64,000 nucleotides of DNA, from contig CP093829.1 of the NCBI GenBank assembly GCA_033063855.1, positions 10,302,243 through 10,366,242 on the forward strand, read 5' to 3'. Of this stretch, positions 45,750 through 59,500 are shown one piece after another (the stretch's first letter is position 1; each line of letters begins with the position of its first letter). Source of the stretch: Smittia aterrima (Eukaryota > Arthropoda > Insecta > Diptera > Chironomidae). The notes under the pieces were generated by a model that was given only the letters and a program-made list of their open reading frames with translations, made no database searches and was not told the origin of the DNA. Position numbers and translations under genes: made by a program.

Positions 45750-46345
45750 ATGAAGCTCTTGATTTGGTTTGCTACACTTTGCTGCTATCTCGCGATTATT
45801 GAAGCGAAATTTTCATGTCGTATTAACAAAATCGATTGCGGAACTTCTTATAAAACAGCAACAAATATTAGTTGTTACCTCAAAGCGTATGACAGGAAGA
45901 ATCCTTTAATAAACGCTGGCGCTACACTTATGCGAAAAATACCGAATGCGAAAGTTAGTTGCTGTAGATAAGTTTATCTTTTGATAATAATTTTTTTTTG
46001 TAGTCTGATTTTCAGTTTCTTCGGAAATCAGGAGAGCAATATACTTCGATTCTATCCTACCAAGACTTGCCAATGTGCAGAATGCTGCTCAAAGTTGATT
46101 CAAAATTTTCCAATATTCCATTTTTTGAAACTATTCTAAAAGATACTCAAGCTGTGGCCAAAGATGTTTTTGAGCTTTGCAGTAGGACTGGTCACTTTAA
46201 AGTGTCAAATATTTCATGGGAAGATAATTCGCTGGTTAAATTCTTACCCGCTGGTAGTTTCCTGTTTCTGGGCAGGATTTTTGATGAACTTGACAATACT
46301 ATCTTCAACTCAAGCATCTACGCAACAGTATTCAGTGGAAATTAG
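45750..46345 (+). CDS. DUF1091-like secreted protein, array copy 5
   Basis: Exons 45750-45953 and 46004-46345 (50-nt intron) give 181 aa. Signal peptide LIWFATLCCYLAIIEAKF, then KIDCGTSYKT, SCYLKAYDRKNPLINAG, PMCRMLLKVDSKFS, ELCSRTGHFKVSNISW and LPAGSFLFLGRIFDELDN. It is the duplicate of copy 4. Both copies remain intact, with conservative substitutions spread along the chain, suggesting that both are still under selection; this is inferred by eye. Confidence 0.85.
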
Positions 46346-46484
46346 TTATACGACTTTAGTTTCGGGTCGTTTCACTTCACAATTAATTTTTACCCGATGA
46401 GACAAATTGAGCAATTTTCGAGGATTGCGAATAAAGTTAATGGAAAATATTTTAGAGCACACAGTCTTTGATCAGATTTCTGCG

Positions 46485-47091
46485 ATGAAGTTTGTTCTTT
46501 TATTCATCCTTCTAAGTACTTTGTCGTCCATCGACACTAAATTTCACGTTCGTATTTTAAAAATTGAATGCGGATCGTCACAAAAAACAGTGATTAAGCT
46601 TCTTTGTTATCTGAAAGCTTACGACAGAGTCAATCCGATGATGAATAGCAGATTCACGATGATGAGACCAGCTCCTAATAGCAAAGTTTGTTAAAATTTT
46701 ATTGTTCGCGATCAAAGACTTTTTATTTCAATCAGAATTTTTTTAGGCTACCTTTGAGATTTCTCGACAATCTGGAGGCCGAATGGTTACATTATTTTCA
46801 TATCCCGATCTTCCCTATTGCGAACTCTTTAATGGAATCTATTCAATGAAAACAAATATCTCATTTGTTCAAACTCTTGTTCACGTTTTTCGCAGCATCA
46901 CTGGAGAACTGATCGAGATATGCAATCGAGCTGGAAATTTCAGCTCACTCAACGTGTCATTCGCAGGTGTTTCCGCTTTTTCAATTTGGCCAACTGGAGA
47001 TTACCGCATTAAAGCAGGAATTTTTGACGAGGTCGATGATAACATCATGAACGGAACTTATCATTATAGATTGCTAAATGGCATCAAATAA
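46485..47091 (+). CDS. DUF1091-like secreted protein, array copy 6
   Basis: Exons 46485-46685 and 46747-47091 (61-nt intron, donor GTTTGT) give 181 aa. Signal peptide FVLLFILLSTLSSIDTKF, then KIECGSSQKT, LCYLKAYDRVNPMMNSRF, PYCELFNGIYS, EICNRAGNFSSLNVSF and WPTGDYRIKAGIFDEVDD. An in-frame ATG at 46440 would add 15 residues before the signal peptide and is less likely. Its leader and start codon are duplicated in the relic at 45239-45333. Confidence 0.84.
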
Positions 47092-47193
47092 ACTGTCAAA
47101 CAATTTCCGTTGTTTTCCTTGAAATCATCGTCTCTCTCGACTTTCAAGATTTTTAAGTTTGCAGTTGCAAATTACCAATCAACGATAATTATA

Positions 47194-47523
47194 ATGTTTG
47201 CACAATCGAGTTTCATTCAGCTTTTAATGGTGATTGTTAATCAAGTAAACATTGTCGATGTAATTAACGTTCCATGTCCATTTTCGGACTTTCCATCACA
47301 GAATGTCTCAGTCATCAACAAAATGTTATTTTCAACGTGTAACTCTGAATCATTCGAAGCTTGTTTCTGGTTACATCAATGCTTGTTGATGACGTGGACT
47401 CAAATCGTATAGTTCAAGTATGAAGTGACGTTGCCCTTTGACGAGTACCAAAGCGAATTCAAAGACAAAAACGTGATGCTGAAACGAGAGCTCAAATACG
47501 AAAACAATATTTCCATATAAAGC
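47194..47523 (+). pseudogene. Possible decayed DUF1091-like exon 2
   Basis: SSFIQLLMVIVNQ, then a Cys and SDFPSQNVSV, align by eye with NSFLQLVMKTIKE, CDRPGDF and SNLSM of copy 3. The frame meets a TAG at 47410, then continues in the same frame as a 36-codon stretch (KYEVTLPFDEYQSEF...) to a TAA. No matching exon 1 lies upstream, and the usual introns do not rescue the frame. It may be a relic or a chance resemblance. Confidence 0.3.
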
Positions 47524-50500
47524 AAGTCTTTAAATATCGAAAGTTTAATTCTTTATGCTTCCTTTTAACCACAAGTTAACCCGAAGAAAGTTTATGAATT
47601 GCGCAGCAAAGTTTTTTTATTGCGAAAGAGAGAAAGACTTAAGAACGAAGTCAAGAAGGTTTGTGGCTGTAGCAAAAACTCGTTTCCAACATCCATTTGT
47701 ACACGTTGTTTTATTTTGCCTTTGCCTCCTCCCGCGAAACCGGTTTGTGTCGCTTGAATTCGCGCGATTTAAAAAGCCTCTACTCGAAGCCCAGAACAAT
47801 TGTTGGAAGTTGTTTTGAAATTTAAATGGCTGCACTGGAAGAAATCGGGGCTTGTGTTTGCGCAACGGAATCGTGATCGTCATAAAATGGCATGGAGAAC
47901 GAACTGGTTTACAACCGTGCACATGAGTTCTATTTAAAGATGCAATGAGCGCTGATGTGTTAGTAGGCAGTCACTTAGAATGAGTCTTGGGCTTCTATAA
48001 TCAGCCTGAACATGCAATGAAGCTTAAGGCACGAGTTGAAATATCAATGACTCATTTGATTGCTTTCGAGAAAAACCGATCTCAAATCTGATTTCATAAT
48101 CGATCGTAATCACTGAGAGAAACTTATTAGAAACTCGAAGTTAATTCGGATGATATTCGTTGGCCACCAACGGCACCATTTTCATCCTCTAATTGTTGCT
48201 CATCACTTTTACTTCGCATATGGTCGCTCCACTCTAGTGTTCTCTCATCTTCTTTCCTTCCATATTTATTTTCACTAAAGTTTACCCACTTTTTTCTGTT
48301 ATTGTTGATGCTCTTGCTCGAGATCTACTCGCAACAACAAACAGCAAATGGGAAAATCATGGCGCGCGATCTGCGCGAGTAAGAATATAAAACGTGAGTT
48401 GTAAAATATAACTGTAGCTTCATCCAGACCTCGACGTCTTTGTCTGATTCATTTTCTCAGCTTTATGCGAATAATTGAAAGTTGATGAAGTCTAGCTCAT
48501 GTCGAATTTCATTTATCATATCACGATCTTGAAGAAAGATCTAATGAAAATTGGGGTTTGTCCAACAAAAGGTCGAAAGGCAAAAATAAAAAGTTTCATG
48601 AACCTGTAACGCCGAATTAGCCTGTTCCTTCATCCATCTCCAATCTCTTTTGAATTCGTTACACTTGCTCGTCCATTTCGTTCGTTCGCTTTTTGATGCT
48701 TTCGCTGAGATTGCCGGAATGTTTTTTTTTTACTTTTTAATAATTAATTCGTGGTGAGAGAAAACAACACGCGAAGAAAGCGAGAATCAATCACTTTCGC
48801 TTCGAGCTTAATCATTTGTCATTAAGTTTCATTTAAACGCAGGAAGACAATGACGTTTGACACTGCGCCATGGCTCAGGGAGCTACAACCTTTCGGCATC
48901 GATTTCACTCGAAAATTCAATCACCGTACATTGCAACTCAACCGCTAATTATCAAGCAATTCAATCAAGTGCAAGCTCTTATGAGTTTCTCGATTCGATT
49001 TCACTCGTTAAGTTAGTCAAGCGCGGGCTGACACGAAGCTCATTCCAACCCACAATTACATTCGTGAATACAAAGTCATCAACATAAATGAATTTCAATA
49101 ACTTTTCATGCTGAGCGAGATTCTATTCACCCCCGACATTCGGGGAATGTTCCTTCACATTTTAATGATGATGATCGCGCATATCGAATTAAATTTTAAT
49201 TAAATGACAATGGGGAAGCATCGTTAGTTCGCTTCTTACGCAATTAAGTTTCTGCACATGTGAACTTCTCAAATTTCACGCGAGATGAAACCTCGTTGTC
49301 AGTCGTATTGTGTGTGATACCATGGCGAAGGGAACAGTCAAGACAGCGAGAAGCGACGAAACATCTGCCAATTTCTCATTGCCCAGGCAAGAAGAAGGCA
49401 AAGTTTCAACAATAAAGAATCATGATCTTGGTGGCATAGAAGGAACGAGTGGAGAAGAAAACTGGTTGAGATCGCTTTTGCTTCTTTCGTTTTCAATTCC
49501 TCAACTTTCCAGTTTCTTTTTATTAAGGAAATGGATGTAACAAATAAACAAAAGAAATTGTATGCGAAGATGGCGAGTAAGGAGAAGAAGAATCGAAGCA
49601 CGGTTGGTGATTGATAATGAAACATCAAGACATCGTCTGGCACTGCTTTTAAATAATCTTCATGGCTCTGTCTGTCTCACCACAAGAAGAATAGAAATCT
49701 AAATCCAATAAATTGTTCAGACCTTTCAATAATTAATAGAACTAGAGAATCAGAAGTAGACGTAATCTAACAACTTAAAAGGCTTTAATCGACACTTTCG
49801 TTGTGTCCACTTTAAATTCTACTCTTCGTTTGTCGGATTAAACAATCCAACAATCACCAAACCTATTTGATGTGTAGCGAAACGAGCCATTGCTTTGCAC
49901 AATAAAAAAATAATTCGAAAGCACACAAAAACGTTCTTATACGATGAGAATTGTTCGAAGTTGTTAATCATCCAAACTTAAATGCGATTGTCTTGAAGTT
50001 TCACATCAGTAGACTGCTCGACCAAAGGTAATTTTACTTTCTTGTTGAATCTCATGCGAAAAGAATGGGGCAAAGTGAAACAATTACCTAAATCATTTGA
50101 ATAAAAACGCAATAATTGGAGGCAGAGAAACAAACGCTATTTTAGTTTATGGATTCTCCCATGGGCGTCATTACGCTTTCAAAAGAGAATTGGCACTTTG
50201 ATTGGAATCAAACGCAAGATGCTTAAACCTTCATTGCGTCACGTCTCGATCGAGTTACACAGAGAGAAATTATTCAATAATTTTATGCGCTCTGGTCATG
50301 GTGCAATCGCCAGCTTTCCATTTCAGGGTGAGTCATACCATGTGAAAAACGGCGTGGCCAATTTACAAATTTGTTCGCTTGTAAGCTTATTAGTTTCGGT
50401 TCTCTTTACCTATCCCTCTCTTTCTATTTCTATCTGTTTGAGAATTATCTGGAATGCAAATTGCATTGGGAAAATTATTTAACAAAGTCCACTTAAAACC

Positions 50501-53500
50501 TCATTAAGTTGGGCAAACTTAAATATTTTCGAATCTCGTTCAATCTTGAACTTCCATCGTCGGGGGCAAACTTAAATAATAATCTCCTCTTACGATCAGT
50601 TTTCCACCGCATCCGTCAGTCAGTTTTTCTTCGCCTCTGTTATTGACCTCGGTTGCTCATAAATATTACCGCGAATGATCTTTAATCTCTCCATTAGCAT
50701 TTTGTTTTATTATTTGCCGAAGCAACAACAGCAAACTTTAAGAAGCAGTCCGTCAAGCGTTTCCTGTCTTTGGTTTTTAAACTCGTTTCAATCACGGCGA
50801 TGTAAGAAGAAGTTTATTAAATGTAACACCGGATGTTGTCGAGCATTCTCTGTCAGACGATATCTTCTTTGTGGATTGCTATCAAGTGATGTGAATGTCC
50901 ATTCTTGGTTTCCTCACGCACACATGGCTTGCAAAAATGTTTTTATGATGATCACAATTAAAGTTGTCTCGATCGATCGTTTTACACTTCCTAAAGTAAT
51001 CAATTTGTGAATGTGGATGTGGCTTGAGACGAAGCGTACAATCTCAGTTTACTTTCATTCTTGATAAGAGACGATTCACACTATATCAACGAGGCTTCAT
51101 TGATAAAAAAAAGTGTTAAAATGAAGTTTCGTTATCTCGTTTTGATTTGAAAATTGATTTTTCTTATCAGAATAATTTTGTCATTATTTATTTTCGCGCT
51201 GTGTAAACGATCATTTAATTCCTCGTTTGTGTCATTGATAAGAAATCCAATGCAATTACAGGAAAATCGGGATCAAAGAAATCTTTTTTGATAATTTTAA
51301 TCAACAGTAAATCCATCGAACAAAGAACCTATGTACGATCATTCCCTCACTTCCAGCAACGATTTTTAATGAGAAGCAACTTTAATTAAAGTTCTTTTTT
51401 TCGTAGTGCTCTATTTATTCCCGAGTAATGTTCCGGTTGCTCGCGATTATTATAATCATCAAGGTATGACGGCAAAAACCTTTTAATGAGAATGAATGAA
51501 GAATCAAAATTGCCACGATGGCTTGATTGTTATTTTTTTTTCGCGCTGGGGTGGCTGAAACATCATCGTAGACATACCGCGTTCGTTTGTTTAACATGCA
51601 ACAAGCAATCGCTTGTAGCAAGAAATATTCACGGATTTCTTGACATAAACAATAAACATGTAAGAACGTTCAAATCTAAGTTTTTGCTTCCATCAACGCT
51701 CGCGAATCGAGACAGTCAGACAGTAGGTGGTGTGGTCGTAAATTGAAGTAATAAAGAAATGTGGAATATTATATCATGGCACACGCTTGCTCGAAGGGGG
51801 TCAAATGTGATTATCAGCAAAACCTTTTTGAAGCAACATTCGTCCAACAAGTGTAACTCTCTATTTCAATTAATCAAAAGTTTAAGCTCCACTCGGAGAG
51901 TGACTCGCTGATTGAAATTTATGAATCAGCAGCAGTGCGATGTAAAATTCCAACTAATTGCAATGGATTTCATTAAAATGTTAATTAACTACGAGCTCAG
52001 TTGCAGTTTAATTATTTAATGGACGGCGGTGTTTGTATGTCACATGCTTAACGGTTCCTAACGACGTTGAGGACGAGATAATATTCAGCCATCCCCATTT
52101 GAGTATTTCTTTCTACAACATGCTCAGAATGTTTACACCATTCGTTGCGGAAAGGCGCGCCACGAACATTGAATGAAGCAGATGGAATCCGAATAAAACT
52201 TGAAGTCATCAACACGAAGTGGGAAAAATTGACAGTGAATATTTTGATTCGTCATAGTGAGAGTTTCTCTTCATGAGTTTTAATATCGAAGTAGTTCAAG
52301 AAAAATCGATGACGACAGAAGAAAAAAAATATCAAGAGTGCTAATGTGCTAAAACATCGCACTAAAGCGGTTCCATTGAAAACCTCTATTTGGAAGTCTG
52401 CACGAAAAAAGCGTTTGCTGTTAATTTGAAAAACGCCCACGATTGTCACCAAACAAACAAAAATAAATGGAAAATGCAAAACACCTTCGAGTCTAAAAAA
52501 GCGTTTTAATTAGGCAGAGGCTTGCTTACTTGCTTGCGTAAAAAAACCGTAACAATCGACGGGCGGTTGGAGATCAATGCACTTTTAATAGCTTTGGACT
52601 AATTGGTCGCACAATAATAGAATTTTGCGTCATTCGTTCGGCTTTCACTTTCCCTACCGCGACCCCAATATCTACGAACTCGCAAATTTTCATGCTGATT
52701 CAGAAGCTCACCCGGAAAACACAAAACAAAACTGTTGTTTTCAAATATTCGTGAGCGTGCGATGGCGCTTTCAAGTACCAGTAGGCTTATGTTAAGCCAT
52801 GACTTCAACACTATTAGACCGCCCGCTCTCTAAATGGCTAAATCCACTTAAATTCAATAATCTCGATTCGCGTAACGAAGAAATAACAAAACGTCTCACT
52901 GACTTCTGAATATTAACTCGTCATTCAACGATCGCACGGCGTCAACTAACTAATCAGAGACAAGAAGAAAAGTGAAATTGCTGAACTTTTCTTTTGTTCA
53001 AATTCATGGATCATGAAGCATTGCCGTCATCATCATCAGATAGCTTAGTAAAATTATATTTCGTCGTCAAAGTCAAGAGTTATTACAATTGTTTGTAAGT
53101 CGCACTCTCTCTCTCTACTCAAGTGTACAAACATCACATTATACATCATTTCGTTAAATACACTTCATTGTTGTACACGAATCAATTGCTCCGCATTATG
53201 TTTCAGATGTCAGCTCAATAATCGTAAGTCGATTGGTTATTTAAGCGACATAAGGAAATTTACTCAGCTGATGCTTTCGAGGAAATTGCCTGCAATTTTC
53301 ATTAACTGGATTAGTTTTATGTCTGCCATGTATGGTTCTCCCCGTTAACATTATTCCAAATATGTTTAATTGGATTTATACTCAGGTTGCTGGAGCAATT
53401 TATAATTAATTATTTTCCAATTCGTATTTGAATTTAAACGACTCTCAAGTTGCGTTAATTAAAAAGTTGTTACGTGCGATGAACTCATCTGAATAAAACA

Positions 53501-56500
53501 ATTAAAACTTCCACGAGATTTCAAGAGTCTCAATGACTTTGCGGTCAGTGAACATCAAGAGAGTTCACGATGGGCCCTAAATCATAAACAAAGTTGGGCG
53601 TATATGACAAGGAGAGATAGAACTCGACTCTAATTAATGCCTTTTTTGTTTTGCTATTTCCGTACATAAAATCACTGGACCATGACCAAAAATAAACTTC
53701 GAGAATTTCCCATTGTTGTGAGACTCATTCGCTTGCCGAGTGGTGAAATAATGGAAATCCGTGTGAGAGTGAGAGGGAGCAAAGAACAACATACGGTTAG
53801 TGACTTCATGACTGTTGAAACAAGTGGAACGGTCGAGTCGACGAGAACACACACAAAATAAATTCCATGTCGAAGAAGAGCTCTTTAGAACAAGCGACAT
53901 TCTTTTCATGATCAAACAAAAGAAGGAATTTCGCACATAAATTTCCCGACTCGTCTTCATTTCTCTTAAAGAGCAGTTTCCGAATTCGACCGAGGGCAAT
54001 GAACAGTAAGCGAGCGAGTGATTGAAAGATGCTGAGTTGATTGTCGTAGAAAATAAATAATGAACTTCCCAGAAGGATTGCTACGCACTCAACTGAAGTA
54101 TCCTTTTATTGCGCGCTAATTTTGCAACTTTGTTATCATCAATTTTCGGTGACGCATTAAGGCTGCCATAAAATTCGTTCGCGCTACGCCCCGTTTCGCT
54201 TTTCTTTGATTACATTCTCGCCATTTGATTACTTAATAAAATTTATGACGCCAAAGCTTCTTCGTCTCTTCCTTTGTTGTTCCTCCTGACATTTCGCATG
54301 TTACGTAATCAAGGATGAGAATCCTTTTTTTATTCAGCAACGGTATCAAACTTCCATCATCGATAAATGGCGTGCAAGACTAATGGATGGCAAAAGAGAA
54401 TCTCATTGATTGTGAGTCCATTAAGGTATCGCTGAGGAAATTTATTGTCGGACTGGGTCAGAAGAAGAATTAAGCAAGAAAACTAAGAATAGAAATAGCG
54501 CAGAAAATTTTCTTTTATTGTGCAAAATCAATAATTGAAACGATAACGAAGTTTCATGCCAACGCGTCATGTATAAAACCTCTCGTCGTCGCCAATCTAA
54601 TGTTTCGTCATGTCGAAAAGAGAATCGAGCAACAACAAAATCACCCTTGTGTCGACGTCATCACTTTTATCCTTCAGTTTCATCATCGATTTCATTCAAA
54701 ATTTCGTTCCCTCATTGTTCATCGTAGGACGACAAGAAAAGCTCTCAGGTTCTATTTTTAGATTCAACGACGAAAGAAGGATGAATAAAGAATTGGCAGC
54801 AGTAAATTAAATATTAAAGAATCCTTTAGGTGAAGCTCCCAAAGCAAGTCAAACTAAAGCACTCAACGTCAAAAAAATGCTAACAATCGTCATTATGTTC
54901 ATGCCTGCTGGAGTTTAAGTTAAACAACATTCTTCTTCAAAATAATCGTTTGCTTTGCTTGTGCTCGCTATGACCCAGTTTCACCCTCAATTACTCGCCA
55001 AGTCTTCATCTTCCCTCTCCTGGCGTTCGTGTCTCTGACGAATCAGATCCGATCTGATCCAATTTAAAGTTTATCTAAAGCCATTTATCCGGAAGACGAC
55101 AGCGAAGCGAGAGAAGTCTTTGTAGCTTTGGATTTATTGTACAAACTCCATAAATTTTTCATGCAATAAACATTCCGTTGCTTGTTTTCAAAAGAATTTT
55201 TTAGTTTAGCAATTCATGAATCGACTTTTCTTCATCCAGAGGACTTGTGCAAAAAAATGTTTGGGATTGAAACATAAAAATAATCTCGATTCGGGGGAGT
55301 CGGGTTTGAACGTGCATTGGCAATTCGAGGCGAGAAAACATATTTTGGCAATAAAGTGATGGGGTGCGAGTTGAAAACGTGTTAGCTCGCATTCCGAGAA
55401 GGGTGAGAAATGAAATTCGCTTTAACGCTACCGAATGTTGAAAATATTTAACACTGAATATTAATCGCTCATTAGCAAACCGCAAAATGTGAAACGCGAC
55501 GCATGATTTCACTAGAATCTTTCAAAATTGCTTGATGATTCATAGACTGCAAGCACGGCGGTTCAAAAAAAAAAGTTCAGGAATGTTAATCTCGAAATGC
55601 GATGAATCACTTTTATCTCATCTCGCTTTCGCCGTTTCTCAGCTCGCCACGATCGCAATCTGCGCTAACAACAATGCGTTCACTTTGCCATAACTTTTAA
55701 GAAACAGTTTAAATCCATTTTGACATGTTTAATTGTATGTTAATGTGATGAAGTCAAGAGAGGGTTCAATGAGATATGTCTCAATCCTAAATCGACAGTC
55801 GCTTCTGGGATTCTTTCGCCCCTAGTCAAATTTTTTGAAATCTTAATTGATGTCAATTGAGGGAATTTTGAAAATTCAATTTTTCCAATTTCCATGACGA
55901 AAAATGGGCGAGCAAGTCAGTTCCCTTGTGCTCATTTACACTTTTTACTGCTTCTCTCTGAATTATTATAAATTCAAATTTTATTCAATTACGTCGCAGT
56001 TCTCTCGCGTTTGAATAAATTATGCATAAAAAAAGTTAAACGAATCACAATTGAAGAAGACGAAGCGTTTAATCTCAGCGCGGAGAGGAAGCAGTTGTGA
56101 TGTAAGTTGATATTGAAGTTTGCTCGATCAAGATGCAGTCGAGACGCAATTGTGAAACAAGATTGTTACGAGCTCAATCTTGTTTATGTTGTTTTATTTG
56201 AATGAAGCAACAGTGTTGAGAGCCATACCAAGAATGAAGGTTTCGCAGTTTGTAAAAACATCGACAGCAGTGAAACTTTCGCGAACACAAGTTTCTGCTG
56301 AGAATCTAACGTGGCTTGAATGAATTGGCTGAGTTTGAAAAAAGTTTATACTGAAAATTCAACTCCATGTGACACAAAGAGTTAACAATAATTTCTTTTT
56401 TAGAAATTCATAATTTGTTTCGCATCCGAGAACATGAAAATTACGCAAATTTGTCGCTCATCAAAGTAACAATAAGGCACAGAAGCTATGAACGCGATTT

Positions 56501-59500
56501 ACCGGATCCGCTATTCATTAATCTTCCGCATCAAGAAGAAATTTCTCCGTCAACATCAATTTGAAAACATTACATCGTTGACCTCGTCGCCTTGAAAACG
56601 TTCACCCAATTACAGCTCCATCAAAATCAAATTTTTCACTGCTCCATTGGACGCATCGCGAGATGATAGAGAGAGCGTCTAATGGATTTTAAATTGTTTC
56701 ATACGCAACTCAACGGGTCAGATGAAGTCGTTCTCGCACACGGACCTCGTCATAAATATTTCAATCTAATCGCCACTTCATGTCATTAATGGAAGTTAAT
56801 TAAAATCAACACGCAGCGCGAGAAAACTCGATGGAAACAATTAAAATATCAAACGGCGAATTTTCGTTTTTCGCAAACATAAATTCACATGACAACGAAG
56901 AATTCGTGTCAGACCTGAATGAAATGTGATGAACTGCTCGTCCACATGTGTTTGTTTTCAATTTAACCCATTTAGAGTGAAACATAATTCCGTTTCGTTT
57001 TATTGACCAACTTGCATCTAACGTTGAGTTTCTGGGAAACTCACGGCTGCATTGGTTGTGATAAACAGAAGGCGAATGGAAAGGTTCTCAAGCTGGCAAG
57101 TTGTAATGGAAGAGTCATGTTTAATTATTTACATAACATTACCGAGAATTCTTTGCGTCTTCGTTGTCATACAAACAAACACAAACGCATTTGAGTCAAT
57201 GAAATGCAAGCTCAAGAACAATTTTTGTGAATCGTTTGAAATTAAATTCAGTGATTCCGAGATATTCAGTTGCTGAAACGACATAAAACTTTCGATAAAC
57301 AGTCTGATTGAATTTCAATTCATGTTCGCTTCCAAACTCCTTTCATGGCTTCTGATGCGAACCACGAAATTATAATGAAACATTAATATTACATCTGAGA
57401 TAACAGAGAATGAAAATATGATCGGAATGAAATGTGGGAAGATCAAGCACAAGAACATTTCTTCTATCAACATTAGAGAGAACCTGCTCGAGTCAAGAAT
57501 TTTTATTGGAACGTAACAATTTATCAACAAGTCTGCTATTAATTATGTTCGGAGAGCATCAGAAGAGTGAAGCTCATTAGGTCCATTCAAGGAGAACGAG
57601 AGAGTCCCCGAAGGCGCTTCAGGTAAAAGTCGTCGATAGACGTCATCAGGTGAAAAGGTCTTCACATAAATTCTAAATTCCTGACTCAATTTTAATCGAA
57701 ACGAATAAAAAATGCTCAACATCTATCTCGTTAGCATCACCGAGCTATTATTTATTTTTCTATTAATCTAACCGGTTTCTATCCAAGCCTTTTTCCCGAC
57801 ATGACTCGTCTGTGTTCGTGTGAAGAAATTCTGAAACTTTTATCTTTCAGTCGCTTCACTTATCCACACACACCGTACGTGTAATCGTCCCAACGCTTTG
57901 TCTATTTCATTTCACACATTTCTTTCCATCTCTCATTCGCCTGCCTTTCAGTCGTTGATGGAAGAAGGAATAAAAGGAAGAGAAAAGTTCGTTCTCGAGA
58001 GACTTTTTAGGCTTCGACACAGCGGTTGCACAATGGAGTGGAACTTAATGAGTGTTTTGGATCCTTCCTGGTACACAAGAGGACGTTGGACCGTAAAAAA
58101 GCATCCTCAAGTCCTATCCTCGAGATAAACAAACAGAAGGAAAAATTGTGACTCTTGAGAATCTACGGAAGAAGTAGAAAAAGAAAGAATCTTAAGATCC
58201 ACTTTAAAGCTTCTTCCTTTCAAATCAAATTCTCGAGTGTTTGTTTCGAAAATCAAAAGATTCTCCATTGATTTCATTAATTCCACAATCAAATAGTAAT
58301 AGTGACAACTTAGATCGGTCATTACGAACATCTTTTCCACGAAATGCTTTTTTCCCCTCAAACATTCTTTCCGTCAATCACACAAACAACCCTCGAACTA
58401 CAAGACTCCCTTCAGACCAAACATTTATTGGTTTCGTAATTGCCAATGTCTCGAGGGATGAGATATAAGAGCGCTGTAAAACACGCGAGATGATGGAAAT
58501 GTATTACGATAGCAGTATGACGAGCCTCCCCCGACATCGACATCAACTTCAACCCTCGAGACATCTTCAATTTCATTAGCGTCAGCAAATAGAATTGTTA
58601 ACTCAACGCAAGTTAAATATTTATGCAGAAATTGCAGTTGCGAGTGACATCGAGCAAATGTTTAGAGTCAGCACAACGCGCATTGAGATTGTAATTTGTA
58701 TTCCTCCCAGAGTTGAGATTGCTTTTTGTTTCTTTGACAAGGAACTTTAAGGCCTGTTATGCGCATAATGAATGTGGTGCCCGCTTTGAAACAAAAAAGT
58801 TCTTTTGAATAAATTTTCTGGAGAAAAAGAAAGCCGAAAAGAAAAGCGAGCAATGTGGTTCCATAAAGTGAAGTAATTTATGGCTCGCGCTCTGCATCAA
58901 CAGACAAGATTTCGACGATAAAGGATCAGTCGAGCATCGCGATCGTAGAATTGGTCGTTTCAATGAAACCAGAAAAACCTCAAGAATGATTTTTTTACGA
59001 TCCAATTGTGATGGATTTCAGTTTCAATTGGATCCGTTTCGGACCGCGGGTCGATTTCCTTTGTCTTCTTACATGTCCGACCTTTTGATTTCCGAAAAAA
59101 ACCAACAGACGAACGAACCGTGAAATTCCGAGCTTATTCAAATTAGTCGAACGTGAGGCTGTAAAAATCATGCATCTCACTATTGGATCTTCGCTTTTTT
59201 TGACTCGATCTTACCCAATCATCATCGTATCTTCCTTTTGGATGCTCCACAAAAAATTCAATTGAATTCAAACAAAAAATGTGGATTGAAATGGATTTCG
59301 AGCAAGAATGATTTTTTATTCTTCTTCTTCTTTTCAGACAACAAAAAGAATTCGTGTCGGAGAATAAATTTTTTGGGTCTTTGAATTAGCAACACGTTCT
59401 TGCAGTTCTGTGTACGTTTCAGGTCAACAGGGAAACAACGTTTCGCAAATATTTTATGCTTTACTGTGCCAGCTGCATTTTTTATGGAAGTGAGTTTGAT

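Larger units (their letters stand above)
43936..46498 (+). repeat. Tandem duplication, two units of about 1.4 and 1.2 kb
   Basis: Unit 1 runs from inside copy 3 (about 43936) through copy 4 to a copy-6-like start (about 45333). Unit 2 runs from about 45334 through copy 5 into the real copy 6 (about 46498). Matching landmarks in both units are the copy 3 tail (GACGACGACAACATTGCTAA), the leader with TTGTTCAATTGTCAGTGAAT, the copy 4/5 coding region, and the 3' flank with TTTCGGGTCGTTTCACTTCA. Unit 2 is shorter because its copy 3 portion has internal deletions. Confidence 0.8.

Noticed and set aside
55201..55512. 103-codon minus-strand open frame in the gene-free arm
   Set aside because: Composition is unlike the confirmed genes, no domain is recognisable and there are no flanking signals.
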